Source: Acanthochromis polyacanthus (lineage: Eukaryota; Chordata; Actinopteri; Pomacentridae). From it: 64,000 bases of DNA. The translations under genes were made by a program, and so were the position numbers. The notes under the pieces were generated by a model. The model was given only the letters and a program-made list of their open reading frames with translations, made no database searches and was not told the DNA's origin. This document shows, piece by piece, positions 11,519 through 24,412 of this stretch (positions are counted from its first letter, which is position 1; each line of letters opens with the position of its first letter). Location: contig NC_067116.1 in NCBI RefSeq assembly GCF_021347895.1, positions 43,223,628-43,287,627 on the forward strand, read 5' to 3'.

Positions 11519-12480
11519 CACACTGTAAAAGATGTAATTTTTTTTCATTTTCATTTTATATGTTACCCCATTATGTTAAATCACAAATAATAACTAGAAA
11601 AATCACAGAAAAAAGCAGTAATTTGCATGTTAAGCAGTTTTTTTTTTTTAAAAATGGCCAAAACTCTAAATAATGTCCACAAAAAAATTTTATTTATAAA
11701 ATGGGAATTATTTCTGGGTTGTAAATTTGCTTCTTTAAATTTGTAAAAAAAAAAAAAAAAAGAAAAAAGAAAAGAAAAAAAAAGAAAAACTTACTATCTT
11801 GCAAGGTTTTTCTGGTTTGTACAATGACACACAAAATCAAATAAAATCACAGAAAAAATATATATAAATTTACACTTTAACCATTAAAAAATACCACAAC
11901 CGTAATTTATGTCCTATGTTTTTGATTTGACTGTATTTCAATTTGCAATAAAATATTGTTATTTTCCAGTATTTGAAAGAAAATCGCTGTTTATTAAAGA
12001 GTGAAAATTATTGAATGAATCATTTTTAGAGTGTTACTTTACAGGTTTTTATGTTCTGCTGTGTTGTTAAATGGCAGATAAAATCTTTTAAAGTCACAGA
12101 ATAAAGTATTCACTTTCAAAAAAGGCCAGAATTGTAAATAGTGCCTACTATAGTATTTTAAAGATAAAAAAAAGTATGTGTGTTTTTTTCTGTTTTGTTA
12201 AATTACAGAAAATAACTAAATTCACAGGTAATCACATGGAAATTTGTTCTTTGGATTGTAAAATTACACCAATTTTTGTTGTATTTAAATCAGCAATTAA
12301 TATTATTAATAATATTTGCTATTATTTTCACTACTGTTCACTATACTATTTGTTGGCATGCTTGCTGCTACATTTCCACTGTATTTTGCAGTTTTTTTCT
12401 TTAGTGTCGGTGTATTTTTTTTTAGGCTTTGTCCTTTCGAAAAGCAAAAACTAAACTTATATATTACCCAACAATGGTAT
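11519..12480. repeat. AT-rich degenerate interspersed repeat
   Basis: Starts at 'cactgtaaaa' and consists of degenerate recurring phrases such as 'ttaaatcacaaataataact', 'aaatcacagaaaaa', 'ggccaaaactctaaat', 'aaaggccagaattgtaaat' and 'ttaaattacagaaaataact', with A and T runs (11744-11786). The same phrases recur at 16901-17720. This looks like an old AT-rich nonautonomous element family common in fish; the family name is not certain. Confidence 0.5.
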
Positions 12481-14874
12481 ATTCCTACGCTGTATTCTGT
12501 CTGGTATAAATCCAACTTCAAGGCCTGAAATGAGCAGTTTAAGAACCCTAGACACAGGTCAAGTTAGTTATAAATCTAGTGAGTTGCTAAATTTCAAAAG
12601 TTTTCCTCTTCTTCTCTTGTACTCTCCAGAATTTTTTGTTAACTTGGAACCTGTCAGGAACAATAGCCACGACTTGATGTGAATATGACACCAAACCAAT
12701 TTATGTGCAAACATCAGCACTTAAATTTACAAAATGAGATCTGTCAGATCGCCCCAAAAGAACCTCCTGCCTTAACCAATTGTTGTCAAACCTGGACTTA
12801 AAAACAAGTGCAGAGTCGAGCTTGACTCACGCTGATCTGCACTGCTCATTCATTTATAATAGCATCTAATTGGTTGATAAGGTCACCGATCTGTTTTGAG
12901 AGAGCAAAGGGAAAGTCTCATCAGGGTAAACCAGCTGTGAAGTCTGACAGGAGGGAAAACACAGTCACAGAACTGAGGTCACATCCAGGTAACACGAAAC
13001 ACAAGAAAAATGTCTCTACTAACGATAAACTTAATGCGGTTCAACCAGAGGACGCAAACGCGGTTGAACGTCACTTTGTTTCCAAGAATCGAGTCAAGAT
13101 GCTCAAACATAGAGCTGATCTGCCCGACAGATGCACAAAACTCAACCTCTGACTGAATATTTCGTCCTCCGCTGCCTTCTAACTTTTCTCCAGTCGACCA
13201 GTTTCATTACTGAGGCCGAGCATTGTTTAAATTATGACTTAACCAGAAGCGATTTGATTTTTGTGCTCCAAACGCCAGTCACCCGGCACCGTCTATCCCC
13301 TGATTTATGACTGTGAAGTCGCCTGTCTTGTCAGTGAAATTAACATCAGTTCAACCAGCTAGAGTGCGCAGATGTCAACCTTCTAATTTAGGGGCTGTCA
13401 GATATCATTAACATTGTCAGATGTGACTTACTGGTAAGTTGTCATTATTACCACAAGCCAACATGTGTGCCTTGAATAAATATTGTTATTTTTATCGCAT
13501 TTCATAATGTTAATAGCAGTTGAGAGCAGTTTGCCTTTCCAGAATTCTTTAAAAAATCTCCTCAAAACCCAAAGTGAATCTAACTTTAGATAGATGGAGT
13601 ACTTTATTGAGCCTCTAAGGGAAATTGCAGTGTTGAAAAGAGAAATTTGCATATCACAAAACACACATAACTTACGCTCAGCTGACATGAGGTAGGTAAG
13701 AAAAAAACGCTTTCAAATATATCGACGTGCATGAAAATGACTGTACGAGGTAAACAAAATAAAATAGAAAACTTGGAGTCATAAACATAATACAGTTTGA
13801 GCTCCTTTGGTTGAGGAATTCCAAAAACTATTAAAAACACAAAGAGAGCTGCAAAAAATATTACTTCATTATACAGAACACGGCCAGTGCAGGTTAGAAA
13901 TACCTCTGCAGCTACACTGATCTTGGTAGTGCAGATATGGGAGTTTCCATTGTTTGAAGACAGAGAAATACAGTATTATAGGTACTGTATAGCTGCTACT
14001 TACTATACTATTATTGCTCTTACTACCAACAGGAGAACAAGAATGAAACAAAAAAAAATCCCCTTATGATGGATTTATTTTCCATCAGCCGACCTTCATC
14101 GTTCTTGTTAAGGCAGCTTGACTTGAAATGTTACTCTTCACACGTGTTGACAGCGTGAAGAAGCATATGTATTTTTTTGTTTTGAGGTTTGGATAAAGCC
14201 GTTTTTCTATTGCAGGCTTATGAAAGGGATTCCTGTGAGTTTTGTAGACGATGATTAGAAACGGCAGGCCTTGGTCTGCATGTTCTGCTGCTATTGTTCT
14301 TGGCGGCCGCGCAATAAGACAGTTCAGTTCAGCAGGGATTTCCACAAGGTCCGTGTTGATCACATCTGGCCCTGCTCGGGCACGGGCCCTTTATGATAGA
14401 GAGCAGGAGGGTCTCCCATCTCTCCAGACTCTAATATACAAGACCTGCTCCTTTTGAAATTGACTGTGACCTCTGCCACACTTGCAATGGACTAGTGCTC
14501 TCAACTGTATGGGATTTCTGATCTCTCTCCGCCGTTCTCGCTGCTCTCTTATCAGCCACGTTCTATTTTTCTGCTGGGATATTAAAGTGTGCACAGTGAC
14601 ATCGGCGCACTCGTGAACACTTGCTGCTTTACACACATGGAAACGCACACTGATGCCAACAGAAATGACGGCGTTAGACAAATTCACACTTTCTGTAGAC
14701 ATGAGAAAATACGCCGCTGAAAATTCTCTTTGTATCGGAAACCGATGTTTTCTTGCATGCGAATACACACTTTTAGATTCTGATTAATCACAGTGCACGC
14801 ACCCAACGTGCACAAACTGTATGGATTCATGCGCCGCGCACTTATTGGTGTCATGTTCCATTTCAGCCGCCGGT

Positions 14875-14875
<1 letters not shown>
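12481..14875. other. Non-coding intronic sequence
   Basis: No gene. It contains the short LINE-tail-like piece listed at 13585-13635; the remainder looks unique. Confidence 0.55.
13585..13635 (-). mobile_element. LINE-type 3' end fragment
   Basis: 'agatagatggagtacttt' followed by 'attgagcctctaagggaaat' is the phrase 'tactttattgatccc...gggaaatt' that marks the reverse strand of certain fish LINE 3' ends. A related piece lies at 59886. Only the tail is recognisable. Confidence 0.4.
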
Positions 14876-14908
<33 letters not shown>

Positions 14909-14980
14909 CTAAATGCCAGACATTGTGTGTTTTCACGTCTGTCAATATCTCTGTAGCTAAAGGTATGGCTATGCCCAAGT

Positions 14981-15011
<31 letters not shown>

Positions 15012-15028
15012 AGTGTGAGTGTGTGTGG
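14876..15028. repeat. Two (TG)n microsatellites
   Basis: TG dinucleotides at about 14876-14904 and again at about 14979-15028 (the second with TGAG interruptions), separated by about 75 bases of unique sequence. Confidence 0.9.
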
Positions 15029-16020
15029 TAAGGGGGTAATAAATCATGATCTGAATGCAGACATGGCTGGGTATGAAACCTCACGCTCTCGTCGCCACCT
15101 CAGGCAACTGCTGCCCTATACCAGCCAACCACCGTCACATTTCACATGCGCTCTAATCAACAGGGGAAAGTGCAAATGGATTAATATAGTTAGATGGCTA
15201 ATGCCACAGATTACGGTGCACAGCGGCCTAATATGAAATGTATGTGCTGCTGCGGGAACATGATTGGAAAAAGCTGTTGATAGATAGAATGTTCTATTAA
15301 AAAACCGAGCGGCGCTATCAGGATTTACAACCTGACGCCGGCCTCAAATATGACTGCAGCAGACACGGGCAAAGGGAGCAGGTCTTTCTTTAAATGAGCT
15401 TACACACCGTGAGCAAATGTCAAAAAGCGCTTGCTTTCTAATTCAACCTCTAAAGTTCTCCTTCGGCTGGTGATTCCAGCTACTTTGTGTTTGCCCTGTG
15501 TGTTTGCGTGCCTCTCCTCTTGAAAGGCAACAAGCAAACAAAGAAGAGAGCGCTCCGTCGTGTACCTGTTCTGCCTCTAGGAGACATGCAGATGCTTTGT
15601 GTAAAGAGCTGAGCAGATTAGCACTTCATTACCATGGTAGATTGTTTAACGAAGACACTAAGGGAACAGAGAGGCAGCTGGATTATGACCAAGCCATGTT
15701 TTCCATTTAGACAGGATTATTACTTCAGACTGCACACCTCGCACTGGGAATATGACTTAAAACGGAGGAAAACACCAATCAGCCAATCATCTTGCACCGC
15801 CTTAACCCCGCTGTCTTATGAGGTCTGAACTGACAGGAAACTTTGGCATCTGCTGACAACATGAAAGTTAAACAACTTGTCTGTGCTTTGAGTTTCAGAA
15901 AATTAGATGAAACTACACGTGTATGGCATGGACATACCAAAACGTGCACGATAAACAAATTAGGTCAAACCGGGGTCAAAATCTGATGACAAGCGTGTCA
16001 AAAATATAACAAGAAAATCA
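15029..16020. other. Non-coding intronic sequence
   Basis: No gene, RNA or mobile element was recognised. Confidence 0.55.
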
Positions 16021-16518
16021 CTCGGAGAGCAAAGCACTCCGCCAAGGCCGCTCAGTCATATCATTTCCAACGGATGAAATCTGTAATAAAAAATTACCTT
16101 GCACTGAGCACGGGCGTGTGTTTGGCATGTGTACCTTATGTACAGACACTGAATCCCGTGACCTAAATATGCAGCAGGTGGTGGGAACTGATAGGACTCA
16201 GAAACACCCCCACAATTTAATCAGTTGTTCCTTCAATGATTTCTGATGGATAAGTTCTGATAAGTCCGCAGTGGTTGATTTGTAGTAGGATCACAATCAC
16301 GTGATCATCAGCAGGAGGCTGATGTAATGTTTACTTCTTGTCACGGTTACAGTGACACCGTGCCATTATCAATGATATGGAACTCTTTAACAATTCCGTT
16401 GATCCAGCCTATAAGCCGCATCACTGCCAAAATCTAAACACTTTGTCCTTGTGTCATTTCTGACCTTCCCTGAAAATTTCATCCAAATCCATTAGTCTGT
16501 TTTTGAGAAACATTGCTA

Positions 16519-16560
<42 letters not shown>

Positions 16561-16606
16561 CTCCACTGATCGTCACGTAACTCCGCAGCGCTCCTTGGTG
16601 GAGTAA
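16021..16606. mobile_element. Nonautonomous element with inverted ends
   Basis: The left end has 'gcactccgccaaggccgct', and the right end at about 16585-16606 has 'gcgctccttggtggagtaat', an imperfect inverted match over about 17 bases. The interior carries 'aaatccattagtctgttttt' next to an (ACAG)n run at 16519-16560. This architecture is familiar from dispersed fish repeats. It has no coding capacity. Confidence 0.55.
16519..16560. repeat. (ACAG)n tetranucleotide array
   Basis: About ten perfect ACAG units inside the element at 16021-16606. In this family the tetranucleotide seems to be an internal, element-borne microsatellite. Confidence 0.95.
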
Positions 16607-16629
16607 TAAAACAGTGGAAAGCTTTTTCT

Positions 16630-16900
16630 GGGGTGGCATGGCTCAGTGGGTAGAGTGGCCGTCTTGCAACCAAAGGGTTGCCGGTTCGATCCTCGCCCCG
16701 TCGTGTTCGAGGTGTCCCTGAGCAAGACACCTAACCCCGAATTGCTCCTGATGGGGTCGTGGTTAGCGCCTTGCATGGCAGCTTCCGCCATCAGTGTGTG
16801 AATGTGTGTGTGAATGGGTGAATGTGATGTATCATGTAAAGCGCTTTGGGTACCTTGCAGGTATAGTAAAAGTGCTATATAAATTCAGACCATTTACCAT
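16630..16900 (+). mobile_element. tRNA-derived SINE
   Basis: The head is tRNA-like: an A-box-like TGGCTCAGTGGGT at 16639-16651 and a B box GGTTCGATCC at 16683-16692. The body contains 'gtccctgagcaagacaccta' and the tail ends 'aaagcgctttgggt...gctatataaattcagaccat', the 3' end shared with L2-type LINEs whose enzymes move such SINEs. It would be transcribed by RNA polymerase III from the internal promoter if active. A relative lies in reverse at 26258-26497. Confidence 0.8.
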
Positions 16901-17720
16901 TTTTCAAACTGTGAAACTAATGCCAAATATCTGGAATATATCCGTAAAATAATAACATTTTAGCAGATTTAAATGCAGCAACACAGTAACTTTACGGTCA
17001 CGCACTGTGAAAGAGTAAACTACTGTTTGCAAAAACACAGATCTACAGTGTGTTGGCCTGTTTTATGTTTTTGTTTGTTTTGTTTATTCACTTCACTAAA
17101 TATTATCTGTAATGTGACAAAATACAAAAAAATCTGCAAAATTAGGTTTTTAAAAATATTTATTAATTATTATTTAATTATTTATTCCTTAACATGACAA
17201 TTTTTTCCTTTCAAATACTGGCAAATATATGAAATAATTCGAATTTTTTGCTCATTTAAATACAGGGAAAAAAATTAATGTTGCAGTTGTAACAGAACAA
17301 ATTACTACTTTTTAATTATCTAATTGTTGATTTGTATGTGATTTTACTAGACATTATCTGTAATTTAACAAAATTGGGGGGGGGGGGTAATGTAAAATAA
17401 CATATTGAAGAAATTCTTAAACATTTTTCAGTCAATAAAACACATTTTCTACCAAATAATCACAAATAGCTGAAATTATTGATATATTTGTTTATTTCCC
17501 TACATATTATTATGGATTATGTTACAGTAGAACCTCATGAACAATAAATTGCCATGATGTATTTGTTTTTTGCATCATTCATAGAAAAAATACAATTTAA
17601 GAATGTGAACTTTATTTACAGTTTTTGTGTGTTTTGTTGTTTTCATTACAGTTCATTAAATTAATACTTTTCTGTGTGGTTTTATTTTTAGCTGCTGCAC
17701 TTAAACGAAACTGGAAAAAT
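16901..17720. repeat. AT-rich degenerate interspersed repeat (second block)
   Basis: Recurring phrases 'attatctgtaatgtgacaaaa', 'attatctgtaatttaacaaa' and 'tttcaaatactggcaaatat' show internal degenerate duplication and resemble the block at 11519-12480. A run of 13 G interrupts it at 17374-17386. Confidence 0.5.
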
Positions 17721-19108
17721 ATGCAAAAAATAATAAAAAATAAAAAATGCAGCATTCATTCATTTGTAGATTGTATTATTCCATTCATCTGCTAAAGGGG
17801 GAACACACAGTCCTGAATTTATAGAACAGAATTTTGGTATTTGCTGCAGGGTAAAATAAATCTTTGCAGAGGGATGCCCAAACTTGCGGATACAACCGGA
17901 TGAATTTTGGTCGTCATCCAGAGCGTGCTCGTGCTACTCCTACTTACAGTACATATCGCACAAATTAGTGACAGCTCCAGAAACAATCTCCAAATTCTGC
18001 TGTCACAGATGTGTGCGCCTTGTCGGGCGTTGGACTGGTGCCACCCGCTGAAAAGAACCTGCGAGCGAAATGCATTAAGCAACAACATGCCTCTCTGGAT
18101 GCACCATAAAGTGGCTTTATTGTATTCTGAGCAAAGGGAGGAAATGAGAATAGAGATGAGGTCCAAAGGCAGTGACAGGAAATGAGTTCTGTTTGTCCTC
18201 TGTGGCACCAGGTACTTCATCAAACCTGTGTATGTGAGAGGTATATTATATATGTTACAGGGCCTCCGAGCACTCGGGGAAACGTGTGCGTAACTACGAG
18301 GAGACAACTTGACATGACAGCAAAAAGGCAAGTAATTATCCTTTTTCCTCACTGGGGCTGCATCAGAGACACAATAGATCACACAAGCACATACATGCAG
18401 GCAGACGCATGTGATTTGAAGCTCGCATATGAATCCATGTGCTTTGCTTACAATGCAAACAATCTATTCAGACCAGCACATTTACCTAATTACCTGCAAT
18501 AGTGGAACCTTAAAGAAGCATTCATGATTTACTCGACGCAGCAACAGATCACTGTTTTCCAAAGCGCCCCACGCTTGCTCGCCCTAATGTTTTCCCGCAA
18601 AACCACAAGGCCCCACGTATTTGTTGCCGTTTTTTTTTTCTTTTCGCGTATGTGTGTTACAGTCTGTTTTTACTCTCCTTCCCATCCTCCTTTCATCCTC
18701 GGCGTCTCGGAGGACAGAAAAAGGGAGAGGGAGAGTGCAGTGTTTAAAGTGGGCCGTCAGTCAGTCTCCCTGGAGTTTCCCATCCTGTAGGAATCTCATT
18801 ATCAACAACCACTGGCACATCAGAGACAAGGGATGCAAGGATGTGCACACACACAAAAGAGTGTGTATATAGTGTGTTGATGTGTGTAACATAGAAAGCG
18901 ACAAAAAGAAGGCAAGAGAGGAAAGAGGGAAAGAGTCTGTGCACACAAGAGGCCATCATTTTGTATAATCTCAAACACTAACATGTCTGCAAGGAGCCAT
19001 TTTACTCATAATGAATGCTGCTCTGTCTCAAAGCTCCTGCTAGTGTATGGAGGTTTATGTGGAGCCAGCCCACTGTAGTGCACCAAAGCAGGACAAAACA
19101 TAGCAGGC
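17721..19108. other. Non-coding intronic sequence
   Basis: No gene recognised. A 187-codon minus-strand open frame (17819-18382) has no domain, no family resemblance and no biased composition and is judged chance. Confidence 0.5.
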
Positions 19109-20515
19109 AGTGAACTGAACCGCACTGCTTCGTCGTGTCCTTGATAACCTCGACAAACAGAGAACAAACAAACCGCACTGTTTACAAGCAGTCGAAAGAA
19201 ACATGTTTCTCATAATCGAAGTGGACCAACTATAAATTCACCTTTCATTTTTAAAATCATTTGCAGTTGATAATCATTAAAACAATAATAACTCTGCGAT
19301 GGTTGAGATGTTTCCTGTTACTGTTGTTGAACACAAAACATAACTACATTGTGAAAAGAGACATATACTGGGTTTAAGCAAAGAAAATGAAAAGAAAACA
19401 GATAAACTATGAGGACAAATTTGCTATGGAGTAGTTTGGGTATTTATTTAACCCTCTGAACACTAATGCCCTGTTATGGGAAAACAAACAAACAAAAGAA
19501 ATTGCAAAAAGGACCGCATATATCATGGCAACTAACTGCAAAAACAGGAATGCTTGTCAGATTTTCAACTTTCCAACAGTTCTTGAACTAATCATGTGAT
19601 TTTGTTTTGTAAAGTTTATCCAATCTGAGCTTAAAATCGTGACATTTCATCAAAATCGCTTTAATCTGCATGCTTCGTTTAAAAATTAACAACAAATTAA
19701 GTGTTTGCAGCAATCAAATTCCGTAAAAAACAAAAAATTCTGCGCTCCTTGGCACAACCGTCAAGGCATTCATGACTCAGCTGCCACCAACAGTCACATG
19801 ACAAAAATTCAGAGACTTTTCGTCTAAACTGGGCTGAACTGCTTAGGTCGTGTTTTTGTTAACCTCGACAAACAGAGAACAAACAAACTGTTCACAAGCA
19901 GTCACAAAAAACATGATTCTCAAAATCACAGTCGACCTTCAAACCCATCTCAACTATAAAACTGGGCTTTTAAATCAGCTGCATTTTCACAATAATGACA
20001 ATAACAATAACAATGCGATGGTAGAGACGTTTTCTGATGCTGTTATTGGACTTACAAGATAATTACTCTGTGAAAAAAGACATATACTGTTCTTAAGCAA
20101 AGAAAATGACTAAAATGGAAAGATAAGATAACAGTTTGCTATTTAATATAAAATCATTACCCCATTTATTTATTATGATTTCATAGCACTACACTATAAA
20201 AAGGGAAATAACTGACAGATTTTCAACATTCTGATGGTTCTTAAACCAATCGTGTGTGACTTTGATTTGGAAAGTTCATAACATCTAACCTTAAAATCAT
20301 TTTGTTTCATCAAAATCACTTTAATCTTCATGTTTCATTTCAAAATTAACAAATTAAGTGTCTGCAGTCATCAAATTCTGTAAAAAACAAAAAAATTTGC
20401 GCTCCTTGGCACAGCTGTGAAAGCATTCGTGACTCAGCTGCCACCAACAGTCCCATGACAAAAATTCAAAGACTTCATCACTAAATTGGGCTCAACTGCA
20501 GGCCGTGTTGGAAAC
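19109..20515. repeat. 0.7 kb tandem duplication
   Basis: Two diverged copies in direct orientation: about 19109-19827 and 19828-20487, followed by the start of a third ('gggctcaactgcaggccgtg'). Matching landmarks are 'aacctcgacaaacagagaac' at 19146 and 19861 (offset 715) and 'tgcgctccttggcaca' at 19741 and 20398 (offset 657), so the copies differ by indels. There is no coding sequence and the unit matches no transposon I recognise. Confidence 0.85.
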
Positions 20516-22179
20516 AAATTACAAATTTATGTTGTGAAATATTAATAGTATGTAGAACAAATGTTTTTCTTCCAGGGACCAGAGAGAGACTTTAAAAAAG
20601 TTACTAAACTGATGAGCCATCGAGTCTTTGTAATATTTTGAACTGTTTTGAAATAAAGCCTCCTATTTGTTTCTTTGGTAAGTAGCACAAAAATCCTGCA
20701 TCGATTTATCAATGCATTCTTTTAAAAACTGTCAGACTCACAGTTTTTTTTGTTCCTATTCCATGTCTTACATCTTGTACCCACTCTACAATCTGACTGC
20801 TGACAGTTCAGCCAAGGATTCGGGTTCATTTGTGTCCATGTCTGCTGGTAGAACTTGAGGTAGCTTTGAGCAATGCGGGGCAACATCACCTTAAAACGAT
20901 GTCACCATTAATTTAAAGTTACATTGGTAACAATCACCCAACACGACTCCCACTGGAGACAACAGAAGTCTTTAAACAACTTTGCTTACATATGCAGTGG
21001 CTCTTCTGCAGGCCTCTAAACAGACTTTGATGTCTTAAATTAATGCAGTTCACTTAAAACCGTAATAATGCCATCTGAGGGCTTTTGATCGAGAAAAACA
21101 CCGGATTCAGTCAACATTAGTTTTATTCTGTGTATTCGTCTTTCTCATATCAGGACACCTCATGCTGCCACCAATTTCTGCCCGTACAAGTAGCATTTAT
21201 TTTCATTACCGACTACCTTCTGAGAATTTGTGACAAGTGTAAAAAAGCTGTGGAGCGGCATTCTAGCAGCTTTTCAGTGTGTGCAGGAGAGAAGTTGAGT
21301 GAGAATGAGTTACTTAGCAGTACCTACTTACAGTGCTAATTTTAATTAATCCTTAGCAATCTCATTATTACACACTAACTTCTTTTTCAAATAGTTAATT
21401 AGATCTGACCCAGCTTTTTCCACAGACTGCTAGCGATGTTACCCACTGGAGAGCCGAGCTGCTGGTTAGCTCCCGCCATGCTGCAGCAGCTTCCCATGTA
21501 ATGTTTCCTCTCTACCGTAAAGGGATTACCGGAGTCCCAGTCAATAGTAAGCAGATTAGACGGAGCTACGTGTGTTAGCACAGGCACCACATGAATCGAC
21601 TTCAACGCCACTGAAATATGAATATAGAAGGCAGACTTTCAAATCTACCACACTGTGCTGCACACATGTTGAGGAATATAACAAAAACGTACATTTTCCT
21701 TCTTATGTGTCGCATTTGTGCATTCCTACAGCACATTCTAGTCATCTTTTCAGCACAGAAAGAGCCTCACGTTGGCGCTGAAAAATTGATACCACGATGT
21801 TTTCATGGAGAGAGTGTCTTCTATGCAAATGTATATACGTTCCTCCGTTTATTTATTGTGTCTGAGCAGCTTTCTGTAGTGTAACAATCACATCGGTTTT
21901 GCTAATTCGTAACAGCGAGGCGTAAACGGTTGGCAAAATAATTCTTTGCTGCTTTATTACAGCCTTTTTCTAAACCCTGAAAATCTGCAGTTAGTGGATT
22001 TAAGTCTGAGAACATTTTGTTTGAGGTGTCATTGTGTCTTTTTTTCTTCTTCTTCTTCTTTTTAAATTGTGCTGCCTCGCTTATACTACAAGCAGCACAG
22101 GTAATTTCTCTGCAAATTACCCGAGATGGTTTCCGCATCGGGTGAAGCACGAGGCTGTAATGTGCTCAAAAATATCACA
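20516..22179. other. Non-coding intronic sequence
   Basis: Unique sequence; no gene or recognisable element. A (TTC)n-like run lies at about 22043-22062. Confidence 0.55.
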
Positions 22180-22450
22180 ACAGAGATGATTTTGGCTGTG
22201 GGCTGGATAAAAATAAATCCTGCTATAATTGGTAAATTTATTAAAATGACCCATGTACCAACACCATTAAACCTGCCAACTCGCCGTCCATATGCATGCA
22301 AACACACGGCGGCTGGCAAAGGTGCGCCTGATGCAATGTTAATTGAAAGGTTAAGAGCAGTCGCAGGTTTAGTGTGAAAGCAAATGGCTGAAAAAGATTG
22401 AAATGACATTTTTGGGCCAATTACGGAAAGAAGGAAGTGATTCATGACTC
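22180..22450. promoter_or_regulatory. Candidate conserved non-coding block
   Basis: Unique sequence with clustered homeodomain-like cores (cctgctataattggtaaat, gatgcaatgttaattgaaag, gggccaattacgg) and a palindromic 'atatgcatgca'. The motif texture suggests an enhancer; there is no conservation evidence. Confidence 0.25.
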
Positions 22451-23002
22451 AGTGATTGTCCACCCAAACATCCGCCTTTCGAGTTCTCCAGCTATTCTTA
22501 TTCCCAATATTATTCTGAAAGTTAAAGACAGCAGGCGGTTTCTTCCACTGTATCATAAACTCATTAGGTTGGTATCAAACCTGCAGCAGACATGTGAGAA
22601 TACGACGTATAAATACATTTTCTCCTCTGAGGTGCAGGTCAGCGCAGATGGGGGGGAACATTTTGACGGAAGTCGGCTTATCAGGCCTGCCTTATCTGCC
22701 TCAGACAGTTCGTAAAGAGCAAAGAAGCAAGAGAGGGAGAGAGAGAGAGAGAGACAGACAGCGAGAGAGAAAGTGGGAGATGGAGTGAGGAACAGCCACA
22801 GGTCAAAAAGCCGCAGGACTGTCGGTCGTGTCAGATTCACAGACCTGCAAGGGTCATCTTGTCACAAAGCACACAGCTGGGGGACTCACCTTGATCAGGA
22901 GAGCCAAAGTTGACTGAAATGTTCTGCTTCCACTTTCACCTCACCTCAAACTAATGCTGCACTCTGAAAAACATTAACTATTATTTTTGCATTTCCATAT
23001 TT
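22451..23002. other. Non-coding sequence with a short GA repeat
   Basis: Holds (GA)n-rich DNA at about 22733-22770 and otherwise nothing recognisable. Confidence 0.6.
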
Positions 23003-23660
23003 TGACTAGGGATAGATAGATTAGCAGTCTGGCTGCTTATCATGACCGATATTTGGCATTTTACCAATTATGTGTAAACTTTTGACAGATTATTGATAAA
23101 TTAAACACACTTCAGGTATGATACAGTCTCCTCTCTCTGTCTATGGTCTCAGAAATGTCTCTCAAGCAGCAAAAACTGAACAAGAAACACAAGCAGGAAT
23201 TAAGGGAATTAGCTTCTCTCACAGTGACTAAGGCTACGCTAACAGCTAGCGGCTAAGTTAGCCACAGATTAACGTGATACAGAGTCTGGAAAACAATAAT
23301 AATGCTTTAAGATGTGAACCTCAGTGGATGATTAAAGTGATAGAACAGTGAAATATTAAGAGTACAGCAGCAAAGTAGACGTAACTGCAGGAAACAAGCT
23401 GATAAGTCTGGGTTGATCCCACATAAACAAAGGAAAGTGTCCTACTTTAACCACTCCTATTTCTATTTCACATATTCAGTTATAGCCACCTTTATTAATG
23501 AAGAAGCTCAGTTATACATGAAAGGTTCTCTGCAATTACATGCTGCTAAAACATTATATTAAATGCATATCAGTCCAAAATATCAGCCATCAGCTCCAAT
23601 AATCAAGTAGCCATGAATCAGCCAATCCTAAACTTTGACCATCACAACACTGGTTTGTAT
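23003..23660. mobile_element. Degenerate interspersed repeat, possibly hAT-like
   Basis: Begins 'tttgactagggatagataga' and includes 'atgaccgatatttggcattt' and, near the end, 'tccaaaatatcagccatcag' with 'aatcagccaatcctaaact'. These phrases resemble fish repeats whose ends read 'agggatgcaccgatatatcgg'. Paired terminal repeats are too worn to prove. No coding capacity. Confidence 0.4.
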
Positions 23661-24219
23661 TTGACACAAAAGCTGCATGCTATGAAATGACGTCTAATCC
23701 ACTTCTGCATTTTTGACACGTTTTTCCGCTAATTTTTCCATCACATTACTGCTCTTTCAGGTTTATAGGTGGCCATAATGGACTAAGAATATTATACAAT
23801 AATAAAAATGCAGTGTGACTTTATGATGAAAAGTCAGAATTATAAAAACAAATGACCCTGACAGCGAGAATGACTTCTAAAATCGCTGACTCCGGCGTTT
23901 ATATTGCAGCCATATTTGGTTCATTAAGCTGAGAAGGTGAGATGTGGAGTTCAGGACTGGCACACTGATCTCAATTAGCAAGCTGCCAAAGGTCACTCTC
24001 ATAAAGTTGTTGGCGTGCCAGCAAAAAGCCTTGCCACCACCATTAAGTATAAACATGAAGCGTCTAGAAATTGGCAAGCGAATCGCAAAAACAAGCCTTT
24101 TTACATCAGTCAGAGCAGAAAGTAACTACTGTTGACATCACAGACAAAATATGTAAAGACTGAAACGGGGAATTTGAGGACAGACGAGCAGATATTAAAA
24201 ATCAAAGACAAAGTTGGAT
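23661..24219. other. Non-coding intronic sequence
   Basis: No gene or recognisable element. Confidence 0.5.
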
Positions 24220-24412
24220 TTATTTATTTAGGCACTGAACCGCAGAAAACCATAAAACATGATGACTAAAAGACAAATCTGAAGAACAAGAGAATAAAAA
24301 AAATGAAAATAGAGGAAGAAGTGAACGTGTCAAACTCTACTTGAATGAAATGCCAACAAAAAGGTGAGTCTTCAGCAGTGACTTAAATGTTTCGGCAGTC
24401 TGAGCAGCTCTT

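Noticed and set aside
14391..14768. 125-codon minus-strand open frame
   Set aside because: No family likeness and no splice or promoter context.
16630..16710. Possible tRNA gene
   Set aside because: A and B boxes are present, but the sequence does not fold as a full tRNA and continues into a SINE body and LINE-like tail.
17819..18382. 187-codon minus-strand open frame
   Set aside because: No domain, signal peptide, splice context or family likeness; length is not unusual across 64 kb.
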